Shown in pieces: positions 26,191 to 35,898 of a stretch of DNA of 64,000 nucleotides. Both the position numbers and the translations under genes were made by a program. Numbering within the stretch: position 1 is the first letter of the stretch; every line of letters starts with the position of its first letter. The notes under the pieces are model-generated. The model was given only the letters and a program-made list of their open reading frames with translations, did no database searches and was not told the origin of the DNA. The stretch comes from Luteimonas abyssi (GTDB taxonomy: Bacteria; Pseudomonadota; Gammaproteobacteria; Xanthomonadales; Xanthomonadaceae): the NCBI RefSeq assembly GCF_001482195.1, contig NZ_KQ759763.1, positions 1,771,321-1,835,320 on the forward strand. Reading direction: 5' to 3'.

Positions 26191-26650
26191 GGCCGTCCAG
26201 GCCGGGGCCGCACCGCGCCCGGTCGGGCGGTATCCGCATGCCCGCCGCGTGGGCGACCTGTTGTTCCTGTCCGGCCTCGGCCCGCGCGACCCGGCCAGCG
26301 ACGGCGTTCCCGGCAACGTACTCGACGACCACGGCCGGGTCGTCGCGCACGACATCGCGGCGCAGACCCGCGCGGTGTTCGCCAACGTGCGCACCGTCCT
26401 CGAGGCCAGCGGCGCCCGTTGGGAAGACCTGGTGGACGTCACCGTCTATCTCACCGACATGGCCGGCGACTTCGACGGCTACAACGCGGTCTGGGCCGAA
26501 GCATTTCCCGATCCCGCAGGCGCACCGTGCCGGACCACGCTGGGCATCGATGCGCTGCCGACGCCGATCGCCATCGAGCTGAAGTGCGTGGCGGCCGTCG
26601 GCCCGAACACCGCCCTCGCCGCACGGGCGATCGAACCGTCGAAGGAGTAG
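26183..26650 (+). CDS. nbaF: 2-aminomuconate deaminase (RidA/YjgF family)
   Basis: A 155-residue RidA-fold protein: [22 protein letters not shown] at the start, [32 protein letters not shown] in the middle and [14 protein letters not shown] near the end. In this gene context it is the 2-aminomuconate deaminase that releases ammonia to give 4-oxalocrotonate. The ATG at 26183 overlaps the end of the carbonic anhydrase gene by 8 nt. The specific substrate is inferred from the operon, while the RidA fold is clear. Confidence 0.85.
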   Translation: MTEAVQAGAAPRPVGRYPHARRVGDLLFLSGLGPRDPASDGVPGNVLDDHGRVVAHDIAAQTRAVFANVRTVLEASGARWEDLVDVTVYLTDMAGDFDGYNAVWAEAFPDPAGAPCRTTLGIDALPTPIAIELKCVAAVGPNTALAARAIEPSKE

Positions 26651-26654
26651 ACCC

Positions 26655-27218
26655 ATGCTGCCTCCACCGCTGAACTTCCAGAAGTGGATCGACGAACACC
26701 GTCACCTGCTCGAACCGCCGGTGGGCAACAAGTGCCTCTACGACGGCGACTTCATCGTGATGGTCGTCGGCGGCCCCAATGCGCGGACCGATTATCACTG
26801 GGAAGAGGGCCCGGAGTGGTTCCACCAGCTCGAGGGCGACATGGTCCTGCGCGTCCAGGAGGACTACGACGGCGAGCGCGGCACCCTGCGCGACATTCCG
26901 ATCCGTGCCGGCGAGACCTTCCTGCTGCCGCCGAAGGTCCCGCACTCGCCGCAGCGCGGGCCCGGCTCCATCGGCCTGGTCATCGAGCGCAAGCGGCTGG
27001 CGCACGAGGACGACGGGCTGCTCTGGTTCTGCGAGCGCTGCAACGCCAAGGTCTACGAGGAGTTCTTTCATCTCGAGAATATCGAGCAGGACTTCTTCCG
27101 CGTCTTCGAACGCTTCTACCGCGACGACCACCTGCGCACCTGCAAGGCCTGCGGCCATCTGAATCCGCGCCCGAACCGCTACGAGCTGCAGGCCGACTCG
27201 CAGGCCGACATCACCTGA
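26655..27218 (+). CDS. nbaC: 3-hydroxyanthranilate 3,4-dioxygenase
   Basis: A 187-residue cupin dioxygenase that opens 3-hydroxyanthranilate to 2-amino-3-carboxymuconate semialdehyde. Aligning by eye to the bacterial enzyme, Fe ligands are His48, Glu54 and His97, and substrate contacts Arg44 and Arg101 are present. Four cysteines in CERC (126-129) and CKAC (163-166) form the extra rubredoxin-like iron site of bacterial HAOs. It starts 4 bp after the deaminase stop, so the genes are cotranscribed. Confidence 0.95.
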   Translation: MLPPPLNFQKWIDEHRHLLEPPVGNKCLYDGDFIVMVVGGPNARTDYHWEEGPEWFHQLEGDMVLRVQEDYDGERGTLRDIPIRAGETFLLPPKVPHSPQRGPGSIGLVIERKRLAHEDDGLLWFCERCNAKVYEEFFHLENIEQDFFRVFERFYRDDHLRTCKACGHLNPRPNRYELQADSQADIT

Positions 27219-27261
27219 GTGCCGGCAGACCGCGCGTTCCTCCTCGTCTACGATGCCCGTC

Positions 27262-28287
27262 ATGCTCAAGATCGACATCCACGCCCACTACCTGCCACGC
27301 GACTGGCCGGACCTGGCGAAGAAGTACGGCGATCAGCGGTTTCCGGTGATCCATCACACCGACGACGGCCGGCACCGCATCTACAAGGACGGCAAGTTCT
27401 TCCGCGAGATCTGGTCCAAGACCTGGGATCCGCACGAACGCATCGAGGATTTCGCCCGCTTCGGCGTGCAGGTGCAGGTGATCAGCACGGTGCCGGTGAT
27501 GTTCAGTTACTGGGCCAGGCCGCAGCACGCACTCGAACTGCACCAGGCGCTCAACGACCACATGGCGCAGACCTGCGCCGCCCACCCGCGCCACTACGCC
27601 GGCATCGGGACGGTGCCGCTGCAGTCGCCGCGACTGGCGATCCAGGAGCTGGAGCGCTGCATGGACCAGTTGAACCTGCAGGGCGTGCAGATCGGCTCGC
27701 ACATCCAGCTCGCCGACGGGCAGCACTGGAATCTCGACGCACCCGAACTGTTCCCGTTCTTCGAGGCCGCCGCCGATCTCGGTGCGGCGATCCTGGTGCA
27801 TCCCTGGGACATGATGGGCGCCGACACCATGCCCCGGTACTGGCTGCCCTGGCTGGTCGGCATGCCGGCCGAACAGGCGCGCGCGGCCTGCAGCCTGATC
27901 TTCGGCGGCGTGCTCGAGCGCCTGCCGCAGCTGAAGATCTGCATGGCCCACGGCGGCGGCAGCTTCCCGTACACCATCGGGCGGATCGAGCACGGCTTCA
28001 ACATGCGTCCCGACCTGGTCGCCACCGACAACCCGCACAACCCTCGCAACTATCTCGACCGGCTGTACTTCGATTCCTGGGTCGCCGACCCGCGCGCGTT
28101 GCGCTATCTGATCGACACCTGCGGCATCGATCGCGTCATGCTCGGCACCGACTACCCCTTCCCGCTCGGCGAACAGACGCCCGGCGCCGGCATCGCCGAA
28201 CTCGGCCTGGACAGCGCCGGCCAGGCACGCCTGTATCACGGCACCGCGCTGGAATGGCTGGACCTGCCCATGTCCCGTTTCGCCTGA
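27262..28287 (+). CDS. nbaD: 2-amino-3-carboxymuconate-6-semialdehyde decarboxylase
   Basis: A 341-residue amidohydrolase-fold zinc decarboxylase (ACMSD). Metal ligands are in KIDIHAHYLP (His-x-His), ILVHPWDM and GTDYPFPLGE. Also AWLPRYWLPWLVGMP-like segment and FGGVLERLPQLKICMAHGGG. It removes CO2 from ACMS and so drains it away from spontaneous cyclisation to quinolinate. I prefer ATG 27262 because the family begins at this Met. ATG 27253 is also open. TACGAT ends 7 nt before 27262. It follows nbaC by 43 bp. Confidence 0.94.
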   Translation: MLKIDIHAHYLPRDWPDLAKKYGDQRFPVIHHTDDGRHRIYKDGKFFREIWSKTWDPHERIEDFARFGVQVQVISTVPVMFSYWARPQHALELHQALNDHMAQTCAAHPRHYAGIGTVPLQSPRLAIQELERCMDQLNLQGVQIGSHIQLADGQHWNLDAPELFPFFEAAADLGAAILVHPWDMMGADTMPRYWLPWLVGMPAEQARAACSLIFGGVLERLPQLKICMAHGGGSFPYTIGRIEHGFNMRPDLVATDNPHNPRNYLDRLYFDSWVADPRALRYLIDTCGIDRVMLGTDYPFPLGEQTPGAGIAELGLDSAGQARLYHGTALEWLDLPMSRFA

Positions 28288-28397
28288 CGGCCCGCTGCTT
28301 GCGCGAACTCGCCGCCGCATCCCCGGGATCGCCGGCCCCCTTCCTTGCCGGCGCCCCGTCCCGCCGCCCGCCGGCCCAGACCGATCTCACCGACCCG

Positions 28398-29672
28398 ATG
28401 ACCCGACCGCTTCTCCCCGCCCATTCCGACGCCCTCGCCCTCGACGCCCACGACCCGCTCCCGACCCGGCGCGACGAGTTCCTGATCCCACGCCACGGCG
28501 ATGGCGAACAGGCCTACTTCGTCGGCAACTCGCTCGGCCTGCAGCCGCGTGCGGCGCGCGCCAGCGTGGACGAAGTGCTCGATGCCTGGGAACGGGTGGC
28601 GGTGGAAGGCCACTTCACCGGCCAGGCGCAGTGGATGACCTACCACGAGCTGGTCGCCGAACCGCTCGCGCAGGTGGTCGGCGCACATCGCGAGGAAGTC
28701 GTCGCGATGAATTCGTTGACCGCCAACCTCCACTTCCTGATGGTCAGCTTCTACCGCCCGACCCGCGAACGGCCGGCAATCCTGATGGAAGCCGGCGCGT
28801 TTCCCTCCGACCGCTACGCACTCGAGTCGCAGGTGCGCTTCCACGGTTTCGATCCCGCCACCGACCTGATCGAAGTCGAGCCCGGTGCCGACGGCCTGTT
28901 CGGGACGGCGCGGATCGCCGACGCCATCGAGCGGCACGGCGACCGCCTCGCACTGGTGCTGTGGCCGGGCGTGCAGTACCGCACCGGAGAAGCGTTCGAT
29001 CTGGCCGAAATCACCCGCCTCGCCCATGCTGCCGGCGCCGTGGCCGGCTTCGATCTGGCCCACGCCGTCGGCAACCTGCCGCTGCACCTGCACGACAGCG
29101 ATGCCGACTTCGCCGTGTGGTGCCACTACAAGTACCTCAACAGCGGGCCGGGTGCGGTCGCCGGCGCCTTCGTCCACGCGCGCCACGCGCAGGCCGACCT
29201 GCCCCGCTTCGCTGGCTGGTGGGGTCACGACAAGGCGACGCGCTTCCGCATGGGTCCCGAGTTCCAGCCGACGCCGGGCGCCGAAGGCTGGCAGCTGAGC
29301 AACCCGCCGATCCTCGGCCTCGCCCCGTTGCGTGCGGCCCTGGCGCCGTTCGCGGACACCGGCATGCCGGCGCTGCGGGCGAAGTCGGCGCGTCTGACGG
29401 GCTACCTGGAACACCTGATCCGGACGCATCTGCAGGATGTCCTGGACATCGTCACGCCAGCCGACCCCGCCCGCCGCGGCGCCCAGTTGTCGCTGCGCGT
29501 CAGAGGCGGCCGCGACGAGGGTCGCGCATTGTTCGATCACCTCGCCGCACACGGCGTCCTCGGCGACTGGCGCGAGCCCGATGTCATTCGCATCTCGCCG
29601 GCACCGCTCTACAACACCCATGCCGACATCCTGCGGTTCGCGCAGGGCGTGGCGGCTTGGCGCGCGGGATGA
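28398..29672 (+). CDS. kynU: Kynureninase
   Basis: A 424-residue fold-type I PLP enzyme that cleaves kynurenine or 3-hydroxykynurenine to (3-hydroxy)anthranilate and alanine. The PLP lysine is Lys245 in WCHYKYLNSGPG, with Asp219 in GFDLAHAVGN. Other family blocks are YFVGNSLGLQP at the N-terminus and FRMGPEFQPTPGAEGWQLSNPP. It is located 110 bp after ACMSD in the same direction. Confidence 0.96.
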   Translation: MTRPLLPAHSDALALDAHDPLPTRRDEFLIPRHGDGEQAYFVGNSLGLQPRAARASVDEVLDAWERVAVEGHFTGQAQWMTYHELVAEPLAQVVGAHREEVVAMNSLTANLHFLMVSFYRPTRERPAILMEAGAFPSDRYALESQVRFHGFDPATDLIEVEPGADGLFGTARIADAIERHGDRLALVLWPGVQYRTGEAFDLAEITRLAHAAGAVAGFDLAHAVGNLPLHLHDSDADFAVWCHYKYLNSGPGAVAGAFVHARHAQADLPRFAGWWGHDKATRFRMGPEFQPTPGAEGWQLSNPPILGLAPLRAALAPFADTGMPALRAKSARLTGYLEHLIRTHLQDVLDIVTPADPARRGAQLSLRVRGGRDEGRALFDHLAAHGVLGDWREPDVIRISPAPLYNTHADILRFAQGVAAWRAG

Positions 29673-29757
29673 GCGCATCCCTCGCGCCACACCCGCACAT
29701 GTCCGGGCTTGGGCAGGTGCGGCGTTCCGCCCCCCTCCGCACGCGGAGCGCGTTCTG

Positions 29758-31131
29758 ATGGCCGAGCGTCACCTCACCATCGTCGGCGCGGGCCTGGCCG
29801 GCGCGCTGCTGGGGATCCTGCTGCGCCGGCGTGGCTGGCGCGTCGATCTCTACGAAAAGCGCGGCGACCCGCGCGTGCAAGGCTACGGCGGCGGACGCTC
29901 GATCAATCTCGCCCTGGCCGAGCGCGGACGGCATGCCCTGCGCCAGGCGGACGCCGACGAGGCGGTGATGGCCCACGCGATCATGATGCGCGGGCGCATG
30001 GTCCATGTCGGCGACGCGCCGCCGCGCCTGCAGCGCTACGGTCGCGACGACAGCGAGGTGATCTGGTCGGTCCATCGTGGCGACCTGAACATCGTGCTGC
30101 TCGACCTGGCCGAGGCGGCGGGCGCGCGCCTGCATTTCGACCGCGGCCTGGACCGCGTGGATTTCGATGCCCGAACCGCACGCTTCCTGGACCCGCGCGA
30201 TGGCGACGCGCACGAGGTCGCCTTCGAGGCGCTCGTGGGTGCCGATGGCGCAGGGTCGGCACTGCGCGCGGCGATGACGCGGGTGACGCCTCTGGGTGAG
30301 CAGGTCGACTTCCTCGACCACGGCTACAAGGAACTCGAAATCCCTCCCACGGCCGACGGCGGCTTCAGGATCGAGCCCAATGCCCTGCACATCTGGCCAC
30401 GCGGTCACTACATGTGCATCGCCCTGCCCAACGACGAGCGCACCTTCACCGTCACCCTGTTCCTGCCGCACCACGCCGATCCCGGGACCGGGCCGGCGTT
30501 CGACCAACTGCCGGACGTCGCGGCCGCACGCGCGTTCTTCGAGCGGGAATTCCCGTCCGCGCTGGCGCTGATCCCCGCCTTCGACCGCGACTGGGCGGCC
30601 AACCCGGTCGGCCAGCTCGCCACCCTGACCCTCGACCGCTGGCACCTCGACCGCAGGGCGGTCCTGCTGGGCGATGCCGCCCATGCCATGGTGCCGTTCC
30701 ACGGCCAGGGCATGAACTGCGCGTTCGAGGATTGCGTCGCCCTGGCGCAGCATCTGGATGCGCATGCGGATCTGGCCGATGCCTTCGCCGCCTTCGAGGC
30801 CGAGCGCAAGCCGAACGCCGCAGCGATCCAGCACATGGCGCTGGAGAACTACCACGAGATGCGCGACCGTGTGGACGACGCCGACTACCTGCTGCAGCGC
30901 GAGCTCGAACTGGCCCTGCAGACCCGGCATCCCGCACGCTTCGTCCCGCATTACGCGATGGTGACCTTCATGCGCATGCCTTACCGCGAGGCGCTGGAGC
31001 GCAGCGAGATCCAGCGCATGCTGCTGTCGCAGGCGACCGACGGCATCGACACCCTCGATGCCGTCGACTGGGCAGGCCTGGACGCCGCCATCCACGCGCG
31101 GCTGCCGCCGCTGGAGCCCGAATCGCGATGA
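29758..31131 (+). CDS. kmo: Kynurenine 3-monooxygenase
   Basis: A 457-residue FAD hydroxylase (NADPH-dependent) that makes 3-hydroxykynurenine. Dinucleotide motif IVGAGLAGALLG near the N-terminus, GYGGGRSINLALAERGR, GADGAGSALR and GDAAHAMVPFHGQGMN are all present. The C-terminal region has no strongly hydrophobic membrane anchor, as expected for bacterial KMO. Starts 85 bp after kynU and ends with an ATGA overlap into sbcB. Confidence 0.96.
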   Translation: MAERHLTIVGAGLAGALLGILLRRRGWRVDLYEKRGDPRVQGYGGGRSINLALAERGRHALRQADADEAVMAHAIMMRGRMVHVGDAPPRLQRYGRDDSEVIWSVHRGDLNIVLLDLAEAAGARLHFDRGLDRVDFDARTARFLDPRDGDAHEVAFEALVGADGAGSALRAAMTRVTPLGEQVDFLDHGYKELEIPPTADGGFRIEPNALHIWPRGHYMCIALPNDERTFTVTLFLPHHADPGTGPAFDQLPDVAAARAFFEREFPSALALIPAFDRDWAANPVGQLATLTLDRWHLDRRAVLLGDAAHAMVPFHGQGMNCAFEDCVALAQHLDAHADLADAFAAFEAERKPNAAAIQHMALENYHEMRDRVDDADYLLQRELELALQTRHPARFVPHYAMVTFMRMPYREALERSEIQRMLLSQATDGIDTLDAVDWAGLDAAIHARLPPLEPESR

Positions 31132-32570
31132 GTGCGAGCTTCCTGTTCTACGACCTCGAAACCTTCGGCCGCGACCCACGTCGCTCGCGCGTGGCCCAGT
31201 TCGCGGCGATCCGGACCGACGAGGCGTTGATCGAGATCGAGCCGCCGATCGACATCATGCTGCGCCCGGCCGACGACCTGCTGCCCTCGCCCGGCGCCAC
31301 CCTGGTCACCGGCATCACTCCGCAACGCGCCCTGCGCGACGGCCTCGCCGAGGCCGACGGCTTCGCCCGGATCCAGGACGCCATGGCGCAGCCGCGGACC
31401 TGCAGCGTGGGCTACAACTCGCTGCGCTTCGACGACGAGTTCGTGCGGTACGGGCTGTTCCGCAACTTCCACGACCCCTACGAGCGCGAGTGGCGCGGCG
31501 GCAACTCGCGCTGGGATCTCCTCGACGTGATGCGCCTGGCGCACGCGCTGCGCCCGGACGGCATCGTCTGGCCGAAGCGCGAGGACGGCGCGACCTCGTT
31601 CAAGCTCGAGCACCTGGCCGCCGCGAACGGCGTGCGCACCGGAGACGCGCATGAAGCCGTGTCCGACGTGCGTGCCTTGATCGGCATGGCGCGACGGCTG
31701 CGCGATGCGCATCCGAAACTCTGGGCCTACGCGTTGCGCCTGCGCGACAAGCGCCACGCCGGCAGCCTGCTCGACGTCGCCGCCATGGAGCCGGTGCTCC
31801 ACGTGTCCCAGCGCTACCCCGCCGCGCGCATGTGCGCGGCCCTGGTGCTGCCCATCGCCCGCCACCCACGCATCGACAGCCGGGTGATCGCGTTCGACCT
31901 CGACGACGATCCGCAGCGACTGCTCGACCTCGCTCCCGACGAAATCGCCGACCGCCTCTATACCCCGGCACGCGATCTCCCCGACGGCGAGCGCCGCGTG
32001 GCGTTGAAGGAGATCCATCTCAACCGGTGTCCTGCGCTGGTCGCCTGGCGTCACCTGACGGGCGCCGACACCGACCGCCTCGGGCTGGACCTGCCCCGCC
32101 TGCTCGAACGTGCGCGCACCCTGCGCGAAGCCGGCCCTGCCCTGGCCGAGAAGATCCGTCGCGTCTACGCCACCCCGTCCGACCACGGTGACAGCGACCC
32201 CGACGCCTCCCTGTACGACCGCTTCGTCGGCGACGGCGACCGCCGCCGCTGCGCCGAGGTCCGGGCGACGCCGCCCGACCAGCTCGGCACGCGTGCGTTC
32301 GGCTTCCAGGATCCGCGCCTGACCGAGCTGCTGTTCCGCTACCGCGCGCGCAACTGGCCCGACACGCTCGATCACGACGAGCGGTCACGCTGGGATGCGT
32401 ATCGCCGGCGGCGCTTCGCGGACGGGACCGTCCTCGCCGAATCCAGTCTCGCCGGTTATCACCACGAAATCGCCCAGCTGCGCGCCGCCCATGCCGGCGA
32501 CGGCCGCGTCCAGGGTTTGCTCGACCACCTGGACGCCTGGGGGCACGAGCTGGCGGGCTCGCTGGACTGA
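31128..32570 (+). CDS. sbcB: Exonuclease I (3'-5' ssDNA exonuclease)
   Basis: A 480-residue DEDDh exonuclease close to E. coli SbcB (475). Motif I is FLFYDLETFGRD (Asp9, Glu11), motif II region GYNSLRFDDEF, motif III HEAVSDVRALIGMA, and the C-terminal ExoI domain contains VALKEIHLNRCP. It degrades single-stranded DNA in recombination and mismatch repair. The ATG overlaps the kmo stop (ATGA), so translation is coupled to the kynurenine operon, an unexpected partner for a DNA-repair gene. Confidence 0.95.
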   Translation: MSASFLFYDLETFGRDPRRSRVAQFAAIRTDEALIEIEPPIDIMLRPADDLLPSPGATLVTGITPQRALRDGLAEADGFARIQDAMAQPRTCSVGYNSLRFDDEFVRYGLFRNFHDPYEREWRGGNSRWDLLDVMRLAHALRPDGIVWPKREDGATSFKLEHLAAANGVRTGDAHEAVSDVRALIGMARRLRDAHPKLWAYALRLRDKRHAGSLLDVAAMEPVLHVSQRYPAARMCAALVLPIARHPRIDSRVIAFDLDDDPQRLLDLAPDEIADRLYTPARDLPDGERRVALKEIHLNRCPALVAWRHLTGADTDRLGLDLPRLLERARTLREAGPALAEKIRRVYATPSDHGDSDPDASLYDRFVGDGDRRRCAEVRATPPDQLGTRAFGFQDPRLTELLFRYRARNWPDTLDHDERSRWDAYRRRRFADGTVLAESSLAGYHHEIAQLRAAHAGDGRVQGLLDHLDAWGHELAGSLD

Positions 32571-32712
32571 ACCACGCCACTACGGACGCTGGATACCTGT
32601 CGGCGCCGGCGCAGTGCCGCGCCGGCACGCGCCCACGGCTCACATGGCGACTCGCCGCCGGCCCTACAATCGGCAGACATCCAAGCGAGTGTCCGCACGC
32701 CACCGATCCCCC

Positions 32713-33399
32713 ATGACCGCCTATTTCAGCGACCGCAGCTTCCGCTTCCTGCGCAGTCTCGCCCGCCACAACGAACGTGCCTGGTTCCAGGACCACAAGA
32801 GCGACTACGAGACGCACGTCCGCGAGCCGTTCCAGCGCCTGCTGACCGATCTGCAACCGGTTGTGGCCGAGGCCGCGCCGCAGTTCAACGCCGATCCGCG
32901 CCCGGTGGGCGGCTCGCTGTTCCGGATCCACCGCGACACCCGCTTCGCCAACGACAAGACGCCTTACAAGCGCTGGCAAGGCGCGCGTCTGTTCCATACC
33001 CGGCACCGCGAGCGCCCGGCCCCGTACTGGTATCTGCACCTGCAGCCCGGCGAAAGCTTCTTCGCCGCCGGCATCTGGCGGCCGGATACGCCGGTCGTGC
33101 GCCAGATCCGCCAGTTCATCGTCGACAATCCCGAAAGTTGGCGCAGCGCCGCCCACGCACCGGCGTTCGCACGACGCTGGCCGTTGTCCGACCACGACAT
33201 GCTGGTCCGGGCGCCGCGCGGCTTTCCCGACGACTTCGCTTTTCCCGACGATCTCCGGCGACGCAGCTTCATCGTCTCCCACCCCCTCGACGACGCCACC
33301 ATGACCGGTGCGCGCCTGCGCCAGACGCTCGCGCGCGACATCGCCGCGACGGTGCCGTTCGTCGACTATCTCTGCGCCGCGCTCGACCTGGAGTTCTGA
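32713..33399 (+). CDS. DUF2461 family protein
   Basis: A 228-residue protein of the DUF2461/TIGR02453 family: YFSDRSFRFLRSLARHNERAWFQDHK at the start, GGSLFRIHRDTRFANDKTPYK in the middle, and YWYLHLQPGESFFAAGIWRP. Function unknown. A TACAAT box lies about 40 bp upstream (32666-32671), so it may start a new transcript after sbcB. It is followed 2 bp later by a DUF2939 gene. Confidence 0.88.
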   Translation: MTAYFSDRSFRFLRSLARHNERAWFQDHKSDYETHVREPFQRLLTDLQPVVAEAAPQFNADPRPVGGSLFRIHRDTRFANDKTPYKRWQGARLFHTRHRERPAPYWYLHLQPGESFFAAGIWRPDTPVVRQIRQFIVDNPESWRSAAHAPAFARRWPLSDHDMLVRAPRGFPDDFAFPDDLRRRSFIVSHPLDDATMTGARLRQTLARDIAATVPFVDYLCAALDLEF

Positions 33400-33401
33400 G
33401 C

Positions 33402-33950
33402 ATGCCGACGCACCGTCGCCGTCCCTGGTGGCCCTGGATCGCAGTGGCCGCGGCATTGCTGCTGCTCGCCTATGTCGTCGCCGGGCCCTTCCTGACCGTG
33501 CGCGCCATCGCGCGTGCGGTGCAGAACGACAACACCCGCGCGCTCGCCCGCCAGGTGGACTTTCCGACCCTGCGGACCAATCTGCGCGCGCAGGCCGAGG
33601 ACTGGCTGGCCCGCGAATACGGCGATCTGCAGGACGGGCCGTTCGGCCGTTACGGCATGCGTATCGCCAACGGTCTGGCCGGCGGCATCGTGGACGGCAT
33701 GGCGACCCCGGTCGGCCTGGCCGCGATGATGGAGGGACGGCGCGTGTGGTCGCGGATGGAGGGGCGCCCGCCGGTGCACAGCGTGCCGCAGGAGGCCCGT
33801 CCGGACCCGTTCGAGGATGCGGACTGGCGCTACGAATCGCCCTCCCGCTTCACCGTCACCGTGGTGGACGAAGCCGGTCGCCCGATGATGTTCGTACTCA
33901 CCCGGCAGGGCCTGCGCTGGCGCCTGTCCGACATCCGGGTCACGCCCTGA
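33402..33950 (+). CDS. DUF2939 family membrane-anchored protein
   Basis: A 182-residue protein with one N-terminal TM helix (WPWIAVAAALLLLAYVVAGPF) and a domain resembling DUF2939, with the usual TVRAIARAVQNDNTRALARQVDFPTLRTNLRAQ segment after the helix. Role unknown, probably periplasmic and membrane-tethered. It is spaced 2 bp from the DUF2461 gene and probably cotranscribed, and converges on the 5'-nucleotidase gene. Confidence 0.85.
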   Translation: MPTHRRRPWWPWIAVAAALLLLAYVVAGPFLTVRAIARAVQNDNTRALARQVDFPTLRTNLRAQAEDWLAREYGDLQDGPFGRYGMRIANGLAGGIVDGMATPVGLAAMMEGRRVWSRMEGRPPVHSVPQEARPDPFEDADWRYESPSRFTVTVVDEAGRPMMFVLTRQGLRWRLSDIRVTP

Positions 33951-33973
33951 CCGCGGGCATGGGCCCAGCCACC

Positions 33974-34918
33974 CTACGCGCCCGGGTTCGATACCCCATG
34001 CGGGACATGGCCGGCAGTGACGTGCTGATGGCGCGCCGAATCGATGTTGTGGACCGAATCGTCGAAGAAGATGTCGGCGCCGAAGGCTTCCAGGAACGGG
34101 CCTTTCGCGCGGCCGCCGAGGAACAGCGCTTCGTCCAGCCGTACGCCCCATTCGCGCAGCGTGCGGATGACCCGCTCGTGGGCGGGCGCCGAGCGCGCAG
34201 TGACCAAGGCGGTCCGGATCGGCGCGGCCTGCCCGACCGGAAACGCCGCCTGCAGGTCGTGCAACGCGGCCAGGAAGCCGCGGAACGGCCCGCCCGAGAG
34301 CGCCTCGCGGGCGCGTTCGCGCTCGTGGCGATGGAACGCCTCGATACCCGATTCCTGCGAGACCCGCTCGCTCTCGTCGCCGAAGATCACCGCGTCGCCG
34401 TCGAAGGCGATGCGAATCTGGGTGCGGCTGTCGCTCGCGGATTCGTCCGAGCGCGCCGGGGGAGGTACCGCGGCGGTCGGCAGGATCGTGGCGGCCGCGA
34501 TCCCGCCCGCCAGTGCCCGCCGGACCGAATCGGGGTTCGCGGACAGGAACAGCTGCGCGCCGAACGGGCGGATGTACGGCCAGGTCGGCTCGCCGGACGT
34601 GAAGGTGGCGCGGGAGATCGGCAACCCGTGATGTTCGATGGCGTTGAAGATCCGCAGGCCGGTGTCGGCGGAGTTGCGCGACAGCAGGATCACCTCCACC
34701 CGTGGCGCATCGGCCGGCGCATCGTGGTTGAGCGCGAGCAGCTTGCGCACCAGCGGAAACGCGATACCCGGCGCCAGGATGTCGTCCTCGTGCGTGCGCT
34801 GGTACTCCGAATAGGCCTCGATGCCCTCTGCCTCGAACAGCGCGTGGCTGTCTTCGAGGTCGAACAGGGCGCGCGAGGAGATCGCGATGGTGAGCGTGGC
34901 GGCGGACGGGGTTCCCAT
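33974..34918 (-). CDS. Cytosolic 5'-nucleotidase (NT5C1-like family)
   Basis: A 314-residue protein of the 5'-nucleotidase family typified by cytosolic IMP/GMP/AMP nucleotidases: TIAISSRALFDLEDSHALFE, EVILLSRNSADTGLRIFNAI, IAFDGDAVIFGDESE (HAD-like Asp loop) and FFDDSVHNIDSA. It hydrolyses nucleoside monophosphates. The start at 34918 is preferred over 34942 because CATAAT ends exactly 7 nt before it and there is no Shine-Dalgarno. The longer start would make that box part of the coding region. Confidence 0.88.
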   Translation of the reverse strand: MGTPSAATLTIAISSRALFDLEDSHALFEAEGIEAYSEYQRTHEDDILAPGIAFPLVRKLLALNHDAPADAPRVEVILLSRNSADTGLRIFNAIEHHGLPISRATFTSGEPTWPYIRPFGAQLFLSANPDSVRRALAGGIAAATILPTAAVPPPARSDESASDSRTQIRIAFDGDAVIFGDESERVSQESGIEAFHRHERERAREALSGGPFRGFLAALHDLQAAFPVGQAAPIRTALVTARSAPAHERVIRTLREWGVRLDEALFLGGRAKGPFLEAFGADIFFDDSVHNIDSARHQHVTAGHVPHGVSNPGA

Positions 34919-34979
34919 GCCGCGCATTATGCCGTCAGACATCGTCGCCTCGTGTCGAGGCGTTCGCGATCGCGCGGGC

Positions 34980-35750
34980 TCAGGCCATGAACTGCTCGCT
35001 GAGGATGCGCTCTTCCAGATTGTGCTCAGGGTCGAACAGCAACGCGACCTGGCGGTCGCGCGCCTCGCGCAGACGCACTTCGACCACGTTGCGCACTTCG
35101 TGCGAATCGGCGGTGGCGCTGACCGGACGCTTGTACGGGTCGAGCACGCGGAACACCACCTCGGTGTCCGCGCGCAGGATCGCGCCGCGCCAGCGACGGG
35201 GCCGGAACGGCGCGATCGGCGTCAACGCGACCACCCCCGCGCCCAGCGGCAGGATCGGCCCATGCGCGGAATAGTTGTACGCGGTGCTTCCGGCCGCTGT
35301 GGCCACCAGTACGCCGTCGCAGATCAGCTCGTCGAGACGGGTATGCCCGTTGAGTTCGATCCGGATGTGCGCCGCCTGGCGGGTCTGCCGCAACAACGCG
35401 ACCTCGTTGTAGGCCAACAGGTTCACGCTGGCGCCGGACTCCGCCTGCGCCACCATCTCCAATGGCCGCAGTGCGGCCGGCTCGGCCGCGGCGATCCGCT
35501 CCAGCAAACCAGTTTCACGGTACTGGTTCATCAGGAACCCGACCGTGCCCAGCTTCATCCCGTACACCGGCTTCTCGAGCCCGGCGTACTTGTGCAGCGT
35601 CTGCAGCATGAAGCCGTCGCCGCCCAACGCGCACAACACGTCGGCGTCTTCGGGCGCGTGCTGGCCGTGCATCGCCGACAGGGCCTCAAGCGCCTTGCCC
35701 GCCTCTTCGATCGGGCTGGCGAGAAAGGCGAGTCGCGGTGTCTGGGTCAT
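34980..35750 (-). CDS. nadK: NAD kinase
   Basis: A 256-residue NAD kinase making NADP. The GGDG motif is in [14 protein letters not shown], and the nucleotide-binding region is LLAYNEVAL and [37 protein letters not shown] is the dimer-swapped C-terminal block. Proteins of this shorter, alpha-proteobacterial-like type also occur in xanthomonads. It is located between the nucleotidase and the glutamate dehydrogenase, all on the minus strand. Confidence 0.94.
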   Translation of the reverse strand: MTQTPRLAFLASPIEEAGKALEALSAMHGQHAPEDADVLCALGGDGFMLQTLHKYAGLEKPVYGMKLGTVGFLMNQYRETGLLERIAAAEPAALRPLEMVAQAESGASVNLLAYNEVALLRQTRQAAHIRIELNGHTRLDELICDGVLVATAAGSTAYNYSAHGPILPLGAGVVALTPIAPFRPRRWRGAILRADTEVVFRVLDPYKRPVSATADSHEVRNVVEVRLREARDRQVALLFDPEHNLEERILSEQFMA

Positions 35751-35860
35751 CGAACGGCTCCGGCAGCGTCGGTCTCAGGATAACGCGGCGCCCCAACCCC
35801 GCGCGAACACATTCCTGCGCCCGGTGCGACAGGCCGGAGCGGCGCGTCGCGATCGGCGCG

Positions 35861-35880
35861 GCCCGCTCGCGAGAGCGGGC
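35861..35880 (-). terminator. Hairpin with GNRA-type loop after gdh
   Basis: A perfect 8-bp stem (GCCCGCTC/GAGCGGGC) closed by GCGA lies 18 bp beyond the gdh stop. No T run follows, so it may stabilise the transcript end rather than terminate alone. Confidence 0.4.
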
Positions 35881-35898
35881 ACGCGATGCCTGGCGGAC

